DNA from: Bradyrhizobium manausense
Lineage (GTDB): Bacteria; Pseudomonadota; Alphaproteobacteria; Rhizobiales; Xanthobacteraceae
Direction of reading: 5' to 3'
DNA: 64,000 nt
NCBI RefSeq assembly: GCF_018129685.1
Contig: NZ_JAFCLG010000001.1
Coordinates: 62,001-126,000, forward strand
This document shows positions 16,128 to 24,959 of this stretch, one piece after another. The translations under genes and the position numbers were made by a program. Below the pieces are notes generated by a model that saw nothing but the letters and a program-made list of their open reading frames with translations, did no database searches and had not been told where the DNA came from. Position 1 is the first letter of the stretch. The number at the start of each line of letters is the position of its first letter.

Positions 16128-17408
16128 CTACGCGCCCAGCGCCTGCTCCAGGTCCGCGATCAGGTCTTCCTTGTCCTCGATGCCGATCGAGAGCCGCACC
16201 ACGTCGGGGCCGGCGCCGGACTTCACCTTGGCGGCGTCGTCGAGCTGGCTGTGCGTGGTCGAGGCCGGGTGAATGACGAGCGAGCGGGTGTCGCCGACAT
16301 TGGCGAGGTGCGAGAACAGCTGCAGCTTCGACACTAGGTTGACGCCGGCGTCATAGCCACCTTTCAGGCTGAAGGTGAACACGGCGCCTGCACCCTTTGG
16401 CGCATATTTGCGCGCGAGCCGGTTGTACTTGTCACTCGCAAGGCCCGCATAGCTCACCGAGGCCACCGCCGGATGGCCGGCGAGGAATTCGGCGACCGCC
16501 TTGGCGTTGTCGCAATGCTTCTGCATGCGCAGCGGCAGTGTCTCGATGCCGGTGAGGATCATGAAGGCATTGAACGGCGAGAGGGCCGGCCCGAGGTCGC
16601 GCAAGCCCAGCACGCGGCAGGCGATGGCGAAGGCGAAGTTGCCGAAGGTCTCCTGCAGGCGGATGCCGTGATATTCGGGCCGAGGCTCGGAGAGCATTGG
16701 ATACTTGCCGCCGGTGGACCAATCGAAGGTTCCGGCATCGACGATGATGCCGCCGAGCGAATTGCCGTGACCGCCGAGGAACTTCGTCAACGAGTGCACC
16801 ACGATGTCGGCACCGTGGTCGATCGGACGGATCAGATAGGGCGATGCCAGGGTATTGTCGACGATCAGCGGCACGCCGGCCTTGGCCGCCACCGTCGAGA
16901 TCGCCTCGATGTCGGTGATGCTGCCGCCGGGGTTGGCAATGGACTCGATGAAGATCGCCTTGGTGCGCGGCGTCACCGCGCGCTCGAAGCTCGCGATATC
17001 ATCGGGATCGGCCCACACCACGTTCCAGCCAAAGCTCTTGAACGCGTGCGTGAACTGGTTGATCGAGCCGCCATAGAGTTTTCGGGCGGCGATGAACTCG
17101 TCGCCCGGCTGGAGCAATTGCTGGAGCACCACGACCTGCGCGGCGTGGCCCGAGGCCACCGCAAGCGCGGCGGTGCCGCCTTCGAGCGCGGCGACACGCT
17201 CTTCCAGCACGGCGTTGGTCGGGTTGCCGATGCGCGTATAAATGTTGCCGAACGCCTGCAGGCCGAACAGCGAGGCGGCGTGGTCGGCATCGTTGAACAC
17301 GAACGACGTCGTTTGATAAATCGGCGTAGCGCGCGCACCGGTGGTCGGATCGGGCTGTGCACCGGCATGCACGGCGAGGGTGGAAAATCCCGGAAGGCGA
17401 TCGCTCAT
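16128..17408 (-). CDS. metY: O-acetylhomoserine sulfhydrylase / aminocarboxypropyltransferase
   Basis: The 426-residue cytoplasmic enzyme belongs to the Cys/Met metabolism PLP-dependent family. It uses O-acetylhomoserine and sulfide (or methanethiol) to make homocysteine or methionine. Family marks are FSTLAVHAGAQPDP at the start, IYQTTSFVF, YTRIGNPT, and the PLP lysine in VVHSLTKFLGGHGNS, followed by the long C-terminal region typical of MetY (SHLANVGDTRSLVIHP). The 139-bp leader was inspected for a SAM-II riboswitch and none was convincing. It is followed at a distance by the CoA-binding and crotonase genes, which are upstream on the same strand. Confidence 0.92.
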   Translation of the reverse strand: MSDRLPGFSTLAVHAGAQPDPTTGARATPIYQTTSFVFNDADHAASLFGLQAFGNIYTRIGNPTNAVLEERVAALEGGTAALAVASGHAAQVVVLQQLLQPGDEFIAARKLYGGSINQFTHAFKSFGWNVVWADPDDIASFERAVTPRTKAIFIESIANPGGSITDIEAISTVAAKAGVPLIVDNTLASPYLIRPIDHGADIVVHSLTKFLGGHGNSLGGIIVDAGTFDWSTGGKYPMLSEPRPEYHGIRLQETFGNFAFAIACRVLGLRDLGPALSPFNAFMILTGIETLPLRMQKHCDNAKAVAEFLAGHPAVASVSYAGLASDKYNRLARKYAPKGAGAVFTFSLKGGYDAGVNLVSKLQLFSHLANVGDTRSLVIHPASTTHSQLDDAAKVKSGAGPDVVRLSIGIEDKEDLIADLEQALGA

Positions 17409-17546
17409 TGAGGGCGTCCTGTTCTTGTGATCTGAAATCGCGCGGCATGCTGATCGGCGCGGCGCCTGCCGTCAAGCCGCCGCTTCACGTCGCAATGATC
17501 GTGCTACGCATTGTCGCGTTCGCGAAATGAATCCTTCGCAATTGCG

Positions 17547-18158
17547 TCAGCTTTGCTCGCTCTTGTTCTTGGCTGCGCGATCCGAGGCCGCGGTATCGCC
17601 GCCGCCGACACTCATCCGGTTGAGGGATAGACGCATGCCCTGCGTCGGCGCTGGCGCCCGCTTGGAGCTGAGCGTGCGCGAATTGACGCCCATCCAGGAA
17701 ATCTCCGACGACAGCCGGCCATACTCGATCTTCGGGCAGCGGTTCATCACGACCTTGATGCCGGCCGCTTCCGCCTTTTCGGCAGCCGCGTCGTCGCGCG
17801 CGCCAAGTTGCATCCAGACCACCTTCGGCAGCGGATCGAGCGCGAGCGCCTCCTCGACCACGGGCATGATGTGGCTGGAGTTGCGAAAAATGTCGATCAT
17901 GTCGACGGGACGTCCGATGTCGCGCAGCGAGGCGACAAAGGGCTTGCCGAGCAGGTCCTTGCCGACATGGCCGGGATTGATCGGGATCATGTCGTAGCCG
18001 CGCTGCGCCAGATATTTGAACGCGAAATAGCTGGGCCGCACATTGACCGGCGAGGCGCCGACCATCGCGATCGATTTCACGCTGTTGAGGATGCCGCGGA
18101 TGTAATTGTCGGGATAGGCGTCGTGGTTCATTGCCGGTCTTTTCTTGTTGTCACTCAT
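17547..18158 (-). CDS. CoA-binding domain protein (YccU-like)
   Basis: The 203-residue protein carries a CoA_binding_2 domain (about 20-150): SIAMVGASPVNVRPSYFAFKY is the nucleotide-binding start, and PINPGHVGKDLLGKPFVASL plus VWMQLGARDDAAAEKAEAAG follow, as in YccU-type proteins thought to bind CoA. About 50 poorly conserved residues follow. Its ATG at 18158 overlaps the crotonase gene's end by eight bases, which suggests translational coupling; a later ATG at 18131 would remove the overlap. The role is unknown; the coupling suggests a shared acyl-CoA related job. Confidence 0.8.
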   Translation of the reverse strand: MSDNKKRPAMNHDAYPDNYIRGILNSVKSIAMVGASPVNVRPSYFAFKYLAQRGYDMIPINPGHVGKDLLGKPFVASLRDIGRPVDMIDIFRNSSHIMPVVEEALALDPLPKVVWMQLGARDDAAAEKAEAAGIKVVMNRCPKIEYGRLSSEISWMGVNSRTLSSKRAPAPTQGMRLSLNRMSVGGGDTAASDRAAKNKSEQS

Positions 18159-18975
18159 CCCGCCAGGTCGGCGCGCGCTTCTCGATGAAGGCGCCGATGC
18201 CTTCCTCGGCGTCGCGGGCCATCATGTTCTCGGTCATCACCTCTGCCGCATAGCGATAGGCATCCGCAAGGCTCATCTCGGCCTGGCGGTAGAACGCCTC
18301 CTTGCCGAGCTTGACGGTGTAGGCCGATTTCAGCGCGACCTGTTGCGCCAGCGCTATCGCCGCGTCGCGCTCGGTACCGGCGGGGACCACGCGATTGACG
18401 AGGCCAATCTCGCGGGCGCGCGCGGCCGGGACCGGCTCGCCCGTCAGCAGCATCTCCATCGCCTGCTTGCGCGGCACATTGCGCGACAGCGCCACCATGG
18501 GCGTCGAGCAGAACAGGCCGATGTCGACGCCGGGCGTGGCGAAGCTCGCCGCTTCGGAGGCGATCGCAAGATCGCAGCTCGCCACGAGCTGGCAGCCGGC
18601 CGCCGTCGCGATGCCCTGGACGGCGGCGACCACCGGCTTCGGCAGACATACGATAGCCTGCATCATGGCGCTGCAGGCATTCATGGTCTCGGCGAAGAAG
18701 GCGCGGCCGCGATCGGGATCTGCGCGGCGCGCGGTCAGTTCCTTCATGTCGTGACCGGCCGAGAAGGCGGGACCGTTGGCTGCCAGCACGACACCGCGGA
18801 CAGCCTTGTCGTTGCTGATCTCATGGAGCTCCGCATGAAGGCTCGCGATCATCGCGACCGAGAGGCTGTTGCGCGCGGCCGGCCGGTTGAGGGTCAGCAC
18901 CGCGATGGGGCCCACCATTTCGCGCAGCAGAATTGCCTGATGCGGCGACGGGGCGCGGGCGGCCTGGGTGGACAT
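18151..18975 (-). CDS. ECHDC3-like crotonase-fold protein (enoyl-CoA hydratase family)
   Basis: The 274-residue crotonase has the oxyanion-hole segments GPAFSAGHDMKEL (68-80) and GIATAAGCQLVASCD (121-135). The two Glu residues used by true enoyl-CoA hydratases are replaced: the GGGCEL Glu is Gln129 and the PEI Glu is Gly149 (SFATPGVDIGLFCSTPM). The latter segment closely resembles the ECHDC3 group, which lacks hydratase residues. It is therefore better named ECHDC3-like than enoyl-CoA hydratase. It is coupled to the CoA-binding protein downstream. The reaction is unknown; an acyl-CoA ligand is likely. Confidence 0.85.
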   Translation of the reverse strand: MSTQAARAPSPHQAILLREMVGPIAVLTLNRPAARNSLSVAMIASLHAELHEISNDKAVRGVVLAANGPAFSAGHDMKELTARRADPDRGRAFFAETMNACSAMMQAIVCLPKPVVAAVQGIATAAGCQLVASCDLAIASEAASFATPGVDIGLFCSTPMVALSRNVPRKQAMEMLLTGEPVPAARAREIGLVNRVVPAGTERDAAIALAQQVALKSAYTVKLGKEAFYRQAEMSLADAYRYAAEVMTENMMARDAEEGIGAFIEKRAPTWRDE

Positions 18976-19061
18976 TGCGGCGTTTCCGGTTGGATTATTG
19001 CAATTGGATGATGCAGATAACCTAATGTAACAGGGGACGTGAAGCGAGGGTGGTGAACGGC

Positions 19062-19490
19062 ATGGCGGCAGCGAAAATGAGCGTGGCGGAGCTCGAGCGG
19101 TTTCTCCGCGACGAATTTCCCCAGGCCTTCAGCGGCGACGATATCACCATCGAGAGCGCGGACGGCCAGACCTGCCTGCTGCGCCAGCGCTACAGCGAGC
19201 GCATGCTGCGGCCGGGTGGAACCGTGTCCGGCCCGACGTTGATGGCGCTTGCCGATTTCGCCATGTACGTGGTGCTGCTGTCAGCGATCGGGCCGATCGG
19301 GCTCGCGGTGACCACCAATCTCAACATCAATTTCCTGCGCAAGGGTCAGCCGGGGCAGGATGTGCTGGCGGAGGCCCGGCTGCTCAAGCTCGGCAAGCGC
19401 CTTGCGGTCGGGGAGGTGAACCTGTTGTCCGGGACGTCGCCCGACCCGATCGCCCACGTCACCTCCACCTATTCCATTCCAAATGTTTGA
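19062..19490 (+). CDS. PaaI-family hotdog thioesterase
   Basis: A hotdog-fold protein of about 142 residues with the PaaI/YdiI-type pattern: RPGGTVSGPTLMALADFAMYV (the helix over the acyl pocket), then TTNLNINFLRKGQPGQDVLAEARLL and an ending with HVTSTYSIP. Such enzymes hydrolyse acyl-CoA thioesters in the cytoplasm; the substrate here is unknown. Starts at ATG 19062 or GTG 19050 are both possible, with GCGAGGG upstream. It is divergent from the ECHDC3-like gene and precedes the rplM promoter. Confidence 0.83.
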   Translation: MAAAKMSVAELERFLRDEFPQAFSGDDITIESADGQTCLLRQRYSERMLRPGGTVSGPTLMALADFAMYVVLLSAIGPIGLAVTTNLNINFLRKGQPGQDVLAEARLLKLGKRLAVGEVNLLSGTSPDPIAHVTSTYSIPNV

Positions 19491-19562
19491 CCTTTTCTCA
19501 GGTAATATAACACCATATTTTTAAAATATTGATTTCGCTGACTTAATTCACGTCGTGAGGCA

Positions 19563-19591
19563 TTGACCGTCGCGCGTCTCTTCTCTAGAAA
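19563..19591 (+). promoter_or_regulatory. Likely housekeeping promoter of rplM-rpsI
   Basis: TTGACC at 19563-19568 is followed after exactly 17 bases by TAGAAA at 19586-19591, a good match to the alphaproteobacterial sigma-70 pattern. It lies about 58 bases ahead of the rplM start and directly downstream of an AT-rich stretch (19495-19555) that could act as an UP element. Confidence 0.6.
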
Positions 19592-19648
19592 CCCGCGCAG
19601 TCCGGTGCGGTGTGCGCGCCGCTATTCCCCGTCTACGGAAACTCTGAC

Positions 19649-20113
19649 ATGAAAACCTTTTCGGCAAAGCCGGCCGAGGTGACGAAGAAGTGGGTGCTGA
19701 TCGACGCCAAGGGTCTGGTCGTCGGTCGTCTCGCCACCATCGTTGCCATGCGTCTGCGCGGCAAGCACCTCCCGACCTACACCCCGCACGTTGACTGCGG
19801 CGACAACGTCATCATCATCAACGCCCAGCATGCGGTCCTCACCGGTCGCAAGCGCGAGCAGAAGACCTACTACAAGCACACCGGCTATGTCGGCCACGTC
19901 AAGGAGCGCACCGCGCGCCAGATCCTTGAAGGCAAGCATCCCGAGCGCGTGCTCGAGAAGGCCGTCGAGCGCATGATCCCGCGTGGTCCGCTTGGTCGCG
20001 TTCAGATGGGCAACCTTCGCGTTTACGGCGGTGCCGATCATCCGCACGAGGCCCAGACGCCCGAGAAGATCGATATCGCCAAGTTGAACCGCAAGAACAC
20101 GAGGGCCGCATAA
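19649..20113 (+). CDS. rplM: 50S ribosomal protein L13
   Basis: The 154-residue L13 protein starts [19 protein letters not shown] and carries the conserved [15 protein letters not shown] and [18 protein letters not shown] segments. It is a core large-subunit protein needed early in 50S assembly. ATG 19649 matches the family N-terminus; the upstream extension of the frame is not conserved. It is followed after two bases by rpsI, the near-universal bacterial arrangement, and both share a promoter at 19563 and a terminator at 20641. Confidence 0.97.
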   Translation: MKTFSAKPAEVTKKWVLIDAKGLVVGRLATIVAMRLRGKHLPTYTPHVDCGDNVIIINAQHAVLTGRKREQKTYYKHTGYVGHVKERTARQILEGKHPERVLEKAVERMIPRGPLGRVQMGNLRVYGGADHPHEAQTPEKIDIAKLNRKNTRAA

Positions 20114-20115
20114 TC

Positions 20116-20595
20116 ATGGCCGAATCCATTCAGTCGCTCGACCAGCTCTCGCAGCTCAAGACCGCCGCGGCGCCCGACGCGCCCAAGCACGAGAAGAAGG
20201 TCGACAAGTTCAATCGCGCCTACGCCACCGGCAAGCGCAAGGACGCGGTCGCCCGCGTCTGGATCAAGCCGGGCGCCGGCAAGGTCACCGTCAACTCGCG
20301 TGAGGTCGAGGTCTATTTCGCTCGTCCCGTGCTGCGCATGATGATCGAGCAGCCGTTCTCAGTGGCGGCGCGTTCGGGCCAGTACGACGTGATCTGCACC
20401 GTCGCAGGCGGCGGTCTGTCCGGCCAGGCCGGCGCCGTGCGTCATGGCATCTCCAAGGCTCTCACCTATTTCGAGCCGGAGCTGCGCACGGTCCTCAAGA
20501 AGGGCGGCTTCCTCACCCGCGACTCGCGCGTGGTCGAGCGCAAGAAGTACGGCAAGGCCAAGGCCCGCCGGTCCTTCCAGTTCTCGAAGCGTTAA
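20116..20595 (+). CDS. rpsI: 30S ribosomal protein S9
   Basis: The 159-residue S9 protein has an alphaproteobacterial N-terminal extension (about 35 residues), then [18 protein letters not shown] and the conserved C-terminal [18 protein letters not shown], ending in SKR. The basic C-terminal tail reaches the P-site tRNA in the 30S subunit. It is cotranscribed with rplM and followed by a strong intrinsic terminator. Confidence 0.97.
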   Translation: MAESIQSLDQLSQLKTAAAPDAPKHEKKVDKFNRAYATGKRKDAVARVWIKPGAGKVTVNSREVEVYFARPVLRMMIEQPFSVAARSGQYDVICTVAGGGLSGQAGAVRHGISKALTYFEPELRTVLKKGGFLTRDSRVVERKKYGKAKARRSFQFSKR

Positions 20596-20640
20596 TCGCT
20601 TCGGTCACATTCGCCGCGAAACCGGCTTCAATGAGATGCA

Positions 20641-20669
20641 AAAAGGCGCTGATTTCAGCGCCTTTTTTG
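20641..20669 (+). terminator. Rho-independent terminator of rplM-rpsI
   Basis: AAAGGCGCTGA-TT-TCAGCGCCTTT forms a near-perfect stem with a short loop and runs into a TTTTTT tract, 46 bases after the rpsI stop. Confidence 0.92.
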
Positions 20670-20824
20670 TTGTTCGTTTGTACGCAAATTCAGCGCGTGT
20701 TTCCCGAAAACTTGGGGCGGCGTGAAAACCTGAATGGAACTCGCGGGACATAGCGTCGCATCTGGAAGGGCGCGCAAATCGGATGTGCCGATCGCGTAAC
20801 TGCTATGTTCAGAAGGGGGCCGAC

Positions 20825-22057
20825 ATGATGTCGCTCGATAGCATCACGCTCTATTTGGTCGCCACGATGATCGCCGCATTGCTCGGCGCCATGATGGTGT
20901 TTTTCGGCAAGCAGGAGAACAGCCCCGCGCTGAAATGGTGGGGCACCGCGTATCTGCTCGGTGCGGCTTCCGTCGCGCTGTGGACCGCGACCGGCGACAG
21001 GCTCGGCCCGCATCTTTATCTCGCGCTCAATGCCGTCGGCTTCGTCGCCTGCGGCATGGTGTGGAATGCGGCGCGCGTCTTTCACGGCCGCAAGCCGAAC
21101 TGGCCGGGTCTCGTGCTCGGCGCGCTCGCCTGGGTCGCGGCCGTGACGCTGCTCGATCCCACAGCCTCAATGCTCCGCATGCTCATCGGCGCCGGCATCG
21201 TCTCGATCTATGCGGCGCTGACCGCGAGCGAGCTCTGGGTCGAACGGCGCAAGAGCCTGCAACGGCGCTGGCCAGCTTTCGTCGTGCCTGTCATGCACGG
21301 CTGTGTGCTGATGCTGCCGATCCTGCTCGGCAGCTTCCTGCGCCCGAACGATGCCGGCTTCTCCGGCAGTGTCTGGGTCACCGTGTTCGCGGTCGAACTC
21401 GTGCTCTATGCCGTCGGCACCGTGTTCGTGATTTTCATGCTGGTGTCCGAGCGCACCGTCACCGCGCATCGTACCGCCGCGTCGACCGATCCCTTGACCG
21501 GCATGCTCAACCGCCGCGGCTTCTCGGAAGCCTGCGCGCGGATGATCGAGCGCGAGGCCAAGGGTGGCCGCCCGGTCACGGTGATGATCTTCGACATCGA
21601 CCATTTCAAGTCGATCAACGACCGCTTCGGCCATCCCGCCGGCGACGAGATGCTGAAATTGTTCTCGACCATCGTCGTCAACAACCTCCGCATCTCGGAC
21701 CTGTCGGGCCGCATCGGTGGTGAGGAGTTTGCCGCACTTTTGCCTTGCGCATTGGAGGAGGGCGTTCTGGTGGCCGAGCGCGTTCGCGAGGCATTCGAGA
21801 CCTCCGGCGTCGTCGTCGATGACGGCGCGGTCGACACGACCGTCAGCATCGGTGTGGCGGGCGGTCCCGCCGGCACGGAGCTTGAGGTGCTGCTCGCCTC
21901 GGCCGACACTGCGCTGTACCAGGCCAAGCGCGGCGGACGTAACCGCGTTGAGGCAGCCGAAGAGCTGCCGCTGTCGCTGGAGAACTGGCGCCGCCAGAGC
22001 GCGGCGCGGATCGGTGTTCCCAAGGGACCGACCAACACACAGCCGGCGACGGCCTGA
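20825..22057 (+). CDS. Membrane-bound diguanylate cyclase (GGDEF)
   Basis: The 410-residue protein has an N-terminal membrane sensor of about six helices (to about residue 205) followed by a GGDEF domain (about 215-385) beginning DPLTGMLNRRGF. The active-site motif is GGEEF at residue 298, and the upstream RISD fits the RxxD product-inhibition site at the usual spacing, so both catalysis and feedback by c-di-GMP look intact. It makes c-di-GMP from two GTP at the inner membrane. ATG 20825 follows GGGGG at good spacing. The sensor signal is unknown. It is a single gene after the ribosomal terminator. Confidence 0.9.
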   Translation: MMSLDSITLYLVATMIAALLGAMMVFFGKQENSPALKWWGTAYLLGAASVALWTATGDRLGPHLYLALNAVGFVACGMVWNAARVFHGRKPNWPGLVLGALAWVAAVTLLDPTASMLRMLIGAGIVSIYAALTASELWVERRKSLQRRWPAFVVPVMHGCVLMLPILLGSFLRPNDAGFSGSVWVTVFAVELVLYAVGTVFVIFMLVSERTVTAHRTAASTDPLTGMLNRRGFSEACARMIEREAKGGRPVTVMIFDIDHFKSINDRFGHPAGDEMLKLFSTIVVNNLRISDLSGRIGGEEFAALLPCALEEGVLVAERVREAFETSGVVVDDGAVDTTVSIGVAGGPAGTELEVLLASADTALYQAKRGGRNRVEAAEELPLSLENWRRQSAARIGVPKGPTNTQPATA

Positions 22058-22114
22058 GACGCAAGGGCCTTGCGGTAATCCTCTGTTTACCACTCGGTTC
22101 CTATCATTGCTGTC

Positions 22115-22351
22115 ATGGAATCGATCCGTCGACAGAGTCCGCAAGCTGCCCTGATGTCGCTCGAAGCCGCCGCTAGCTCGGCGCGCGGCGGGTTCGCCTG
22201 CCTGTTCTCGACCGCGGACGAATACGAGACGGCGCTCATCGCCGAGCGTCGCGCGCAGGGGCGCTACACGCAGGCTCGCAGCTTGTGGCCGGTCGCATTG
22301 TTCGTCGGTTGCACGCTGATCGTATTGGGCACCGCGCTGCTGTTCGCCTGA
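22115..22351 (+). CDS. Small C-terminally anchored membrane protein
   Basis: The 78-residue product has a hydrophilic N-terminal part (ADEYETALIAERRAQGRY) and a single C-terminal helix (LWPVALFVGCTLIVLGTALLF). No family is recognised. It lies 57 bases after the diguanylate cyclase and just ahead of an intrinsic terminator, so it may be on the cyclase transcript. Codon use is ordinary for the genome. Confidence that it is a gene is moderate. Confidence 0.55.
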   Translation: MESIRRQSPQAALMSLEAAASSARGGFACLFSTADEYETALIAERRAQGRYTQARSLWPVALFVGCTLIVLGTALLFA

Positions 22352-22376
22352 CCGCGGCGCATTTTAGGCCGGGCAG

Positions 22377-22401
22377 GGCGCCGTTTGGGCGCCTTTTTCT
22401 T
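22377..22401 (+). terminator. Rho-independent terminator
   Basis: GGCGCC-GTTTG-GGCGCC followed by TTTTTCTTT, 25 bases after the stop of the small membrane protein gene. Confidence 0.8.
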
Positions 22402-22450
22402 TGGCCCGGGCTGCGGTAGATACGGCCACCAGACAAAAGGGGTGGAAACG

Positions 22451-22747
22451 ATGATCACCGAAATCGCGCAAATCGACGTCAAGCCGGGCAGCGAGAAGGA
22501 CTTTGAGGCCGCCGTCGCCAAGGCCAAGGCCGCCTTCGGCCGCTCCAAGGGCTTTCACGGTTTTGAGCTGCACAAGTCGATCGAGAAGCCGCAGCGCTAC
22601 CGGCTAATGGTCAAGTGGGCCACGCTGGAGAACCACACCGTCGATTTCCGCGGCTCGGAGAATTTCACCGAATGGCGCGGCCTTGTCGGCCAGTACTTTG
22701 CCTCGCCGCCGGAGGTCGAGCACACCGAGACCGTGCTGACGACCTGA
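22451..22747 (+). CDS. Antibiotic biosynthesis monooxygenase (ABM) domain protein
   Basis: The 98-residue protein folds as a single ABM/dimeric ferredoxin-like domain: ITEIAQIDVKPGSEKDFEAA at the start, GFHGFELHKSIEKPQRYRLM in the centre and HTVDFRGSENFTEWRGLVG at the end. Members include heme-degrading and quinone-forming monooxygenases and many proteins of unknown role, often acting as homodimers. ATG 22451 is preceded by AAGGGG. It is convergent with the AI-2E family permease. The substrate is unknown. Confidence 0.83.
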   Translation: MITEIAQIDVKPGSEKDFEAAVAKAKAAFGRSKGFHGFELHKSIEKPQRYRLMVKWATLENHTVDFRGSENFTEWRGLVGQYFASPPEVEHTETVLTT

Positions 22748-22753
22748 GGGAGG

Positions 22754-23893
22754 TCAGGCCGCTTCGCTGAGAGGCGGCCCCTCATAGGTCTTGAAATGGT
22801 CGATCATGACCTTGGCGATGGCGACGAGTGGCAGCGCCAGCGCCAGGCCCCAGATTCCAAAAACGACGCCGAGTAGGATCTGGAACGCGAACAGCGTGGC
22901 CGGCGGAATGTCGAGCGCTTGGCGCTGGAGCAGCGGCGTCAGCACGTAGCTCTCCATCACGTGCACGCCCAGAAAGAGGATGAGGGCGGATAGCGCTGCG
23001 ATCCAGCCCGATGCGAGGCTCGCCAGCACCACGACGGCGCCGGCGATGATGGCGCCGACGGTCGGGATGAAGGCGAGCAGGCCGGCCTGGATCCCCAGGA
23101 TGAAAGAACCCGGGATTTTGATGATGGCAAGCCCGATCCAGGTGACCGCGCCGACCGCCAGCATGACGATCATCTGTGCGATCAGCCAGCGCTCGAGCGT
23201 CTCGCCGATCCGGTCGATGATCAAGGCCGCGCGGATGCGGTGCCTGGCCGGTGCGAGAAACAGCAGGCCGTCATGATAGACGCCGGGTTGCGCGGCGAAG
23301 GCCAGCCCCAGGAACAACACGATGAAAATGTTGCCGACGGCGCTGATCGCGCCGAACAGCAGCTTGAAGGTCTGACTCACGATGGCACCTCCGCTGGAGG
23401 CGAGCGCACCGGCGCCAGACAGCCCGCTTTTTGGCGCGGCCCCGGGTGAAGGGCTGGCGACGGCGGGCGTTGCGTCCGGGGAGGCGGTCGCGGCGCTACC
23501 GAAGTCGAAGAAGCTGGTGTCGACACCGTGGTTGTCGAGGAAGGATTTGACATTGGCAAGCTGCGACTTGATGGTTTTGCTGAGCAGGGACGCCTGATCG
23601 GCGATGGTCGCGCCGCCGAGATAGGCCGCGCCCGCGAGCATCAGGCCGAGCGTTACGCAGACGATCGCAAGCCGCACAGCATGAGGAAGGTGAACGCGGC
23701 GACCCAGCCCATTGGCTAGCGCGTTGAGGCCGAGGCCGAGCAGCATGCCGGCGAAAACCAAAAGCACGGTGGCGGCAAAATACCAGGTGAAGACGACCAG
23801 CACGGCGAACAGCACGACGCCGATGCCTCCGACTGAAATCGCCCAGGCCAGATCGGCGCGGGCCTGGAGCCGTTCGTTCGCGGGAGTTGTCAC
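22754..23893 (-). CDS. AI-2E family transporter (PF01594)
   Basis: The 379-residue permease has eight or so helices in the AI-2E transporter pattern: paired N-terminal helices, a periplasmic/cytoplasmic loop (about 120-180, here unusually rich in Ala, Ser and Pro), then LFLGLAFAAQPGVYHDGLLFL, the IPGSFILGIQAGLLAFIPTVGA segment and the PLLQRQALDIPP motif. Members export diverse solutes or ions; autoinducer-2 export holds for only some. The start is GTG 23893 with AAGGAC upstream, fitting the conserved N-terminus; the longer frame to 24193 is not coding-like. Divergent from the PuuD-like gene. Confidence 0.85.
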   Translation of the reverse strand: MTTPANERLQARADLAWAISVGGIGVVLFAVLVVFTWYFAATVLLVFAGMLLGLGLNALANGLGRRVHLPHAVRLAIVCVTLGLMLAGAAYLGGATIADQASLLSKTIKSQLANVKSFLDNHGVDTSFFDFGSAATASPDATPAVASPSPGAAPKSGLSGAGALASSGGAIVSQTFKLLFGAISAVGNIFIVLFLGLAFAAQPGVYHDGLLFLAPARHRIRAALIIDRIGETLERWLIAQMIVMLAVGAVTWIGLAIIKIPGSFILGIQAGLLAFIPTVGAIIAGAVVVLASLASGWIAALSALILFLGVHVMESYVLTPLLQRQALDIPPATLFAFQILLGVVFGIWGLALALPLVAIAKVMIDHFKTYEGPPLSEAA

Positions 23894-24149
23894 GTCATGT
23901 CCTTTTCGGCGGCTGCAGCAGGCAGTCTTTCGCGAAATGTCCTCGCGGATCAAGCGGCGCCCAAGCGCTGATTTTGACGCTTCCCGGCGCTCAACGCCAA
24001 CGCCGCCCGGGCCAAAGGGGGCCGGACTAACGCCGGACCGGGCGATTTGCGCGAAAATAGCATTGCCGTCCCGCGATCCCTTCTGTTGAATTTGTTCCAT
24101 CCCAGGGGCATGTTCGGGAATCTTTTTCGGCGGGAGGTCGGAACGGGAG

Positions 24150-24923
24150 ATGAGAAAGCCGGTCGTCGGCGTGATCGGGAACGCCAGTCGCATCGAAAAT
24201 CGATTTCAGGTCCAGATGGTCGGCGAGCGCAATCTGCGCGCCGTGGCTGAGGTTTCCGGCGGCTTGCCGCTGATGTTCGCGGGCTCGCCCGACATCACCG
24301 ATATCGCCGCTTTGCTGGATACTGTTGACGGCATCGTGCTGACCGGTGCCCGCGCCAACGTGCATCCGACCCGCTTCAACGTCGACCCTTGCGAGAAGCA
24401 CGAGCCCTACGACATCCACCGGGACGAGGTCGCGCTCGCGCTCTCGGTCGCCTGCGTCTCGCGCGGCATCCCGCTGTTTGGTATCTGCCGGGGCCTGCAG
24501 GAGATGAACGTCGCCTTCGGCGGCTCGCTGCACCCCGAGATCCGCGAACTTCCCGGCCGCATGAATCACCGCATGCCCCGGCTTGAGAATGGCGAGATTC
24601 ATCCCGATCCGACCGTTGTGTTCGCCGACCGTCACGACGTCGACCTCACGCCGGGCGGCGCCTTCGCAAAGCTTCTCGGCTGCGAGAAGATCCGCGTCAA
24701 TTCGCTGCACGGGCAGGGCATCCTCGATCCCGGCAAGCGCGTGCTGATCGAAGGCGTCGCCGAGGACGGCACCATCGAGGCGATCCGCATCGCGGAGGCC
24801 CCGAGCTTCGCGCTCGGTGTGCAATGGCACGCCGAATACGATCCGCAGCGCAATCCTGTGAACCGCAAGCTGTTCGAGGCCTTCGGCGAGGCGATGGTGG
24901 CCAAGCAGAGGGCTGCGGCCTAG
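24150..24923 (+). CDS. Gamma-glutamyl-GABA hydrolase-like class I glutamine amidotransferase (peptidase C26)
   Basis: The 257-residue class I amidotransferase carries LTGARANVHPTRF, the nucleophile elbow FGICRGLQEMNVAFGG (Cys near residue 113) and GVQWHAEYDPQRNP with the catalytic His and Glu. This is the PuuD/peptidase C26 arrangement, which cleaves gamma-glutamyl amides such as gamma-glutamyl-GABA in polyamine breakdown. No other puu genes are nearby, so the physiological substrate is uncertain. ATG 24150 follows a GGGAG ribosome site. Confidence 0.87.
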   Translation: MRKPVVGVIGNASRIENRFQVQMVGERNLRAVAEVSGGLPLMFAGSPDITDIAALLDTVDGIVLTGARANVHPTRFNVDPCEKHEPYDIHRDEVALALSVACVSRGIPLFGICRGLQEMNVAFGGSLHPEIRELPGRMNHRMPRLENGEIHPDPTVVFADRHDVDLTPGGAFAKLLGCEKIRVNSLHGQGILDPGKRVLIEGVAEDGTIEAIRIAEAPSFALGVQWHAEYDPQRNPVNRKLFEAFGEAMVAKQRAAA

Positions 24924-24959
24924 GCGAGAGGCTGTACAGCATGCTCCTGCTCCGGCCAT

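Noticed and set aside
17409..17546. SAM-II riboswitch ahead of metY
   Set aside because: The leader was read for the conserved pseudoknot pieces; the expected GATTT and GCTAAA segments are not in the right order or spacing.
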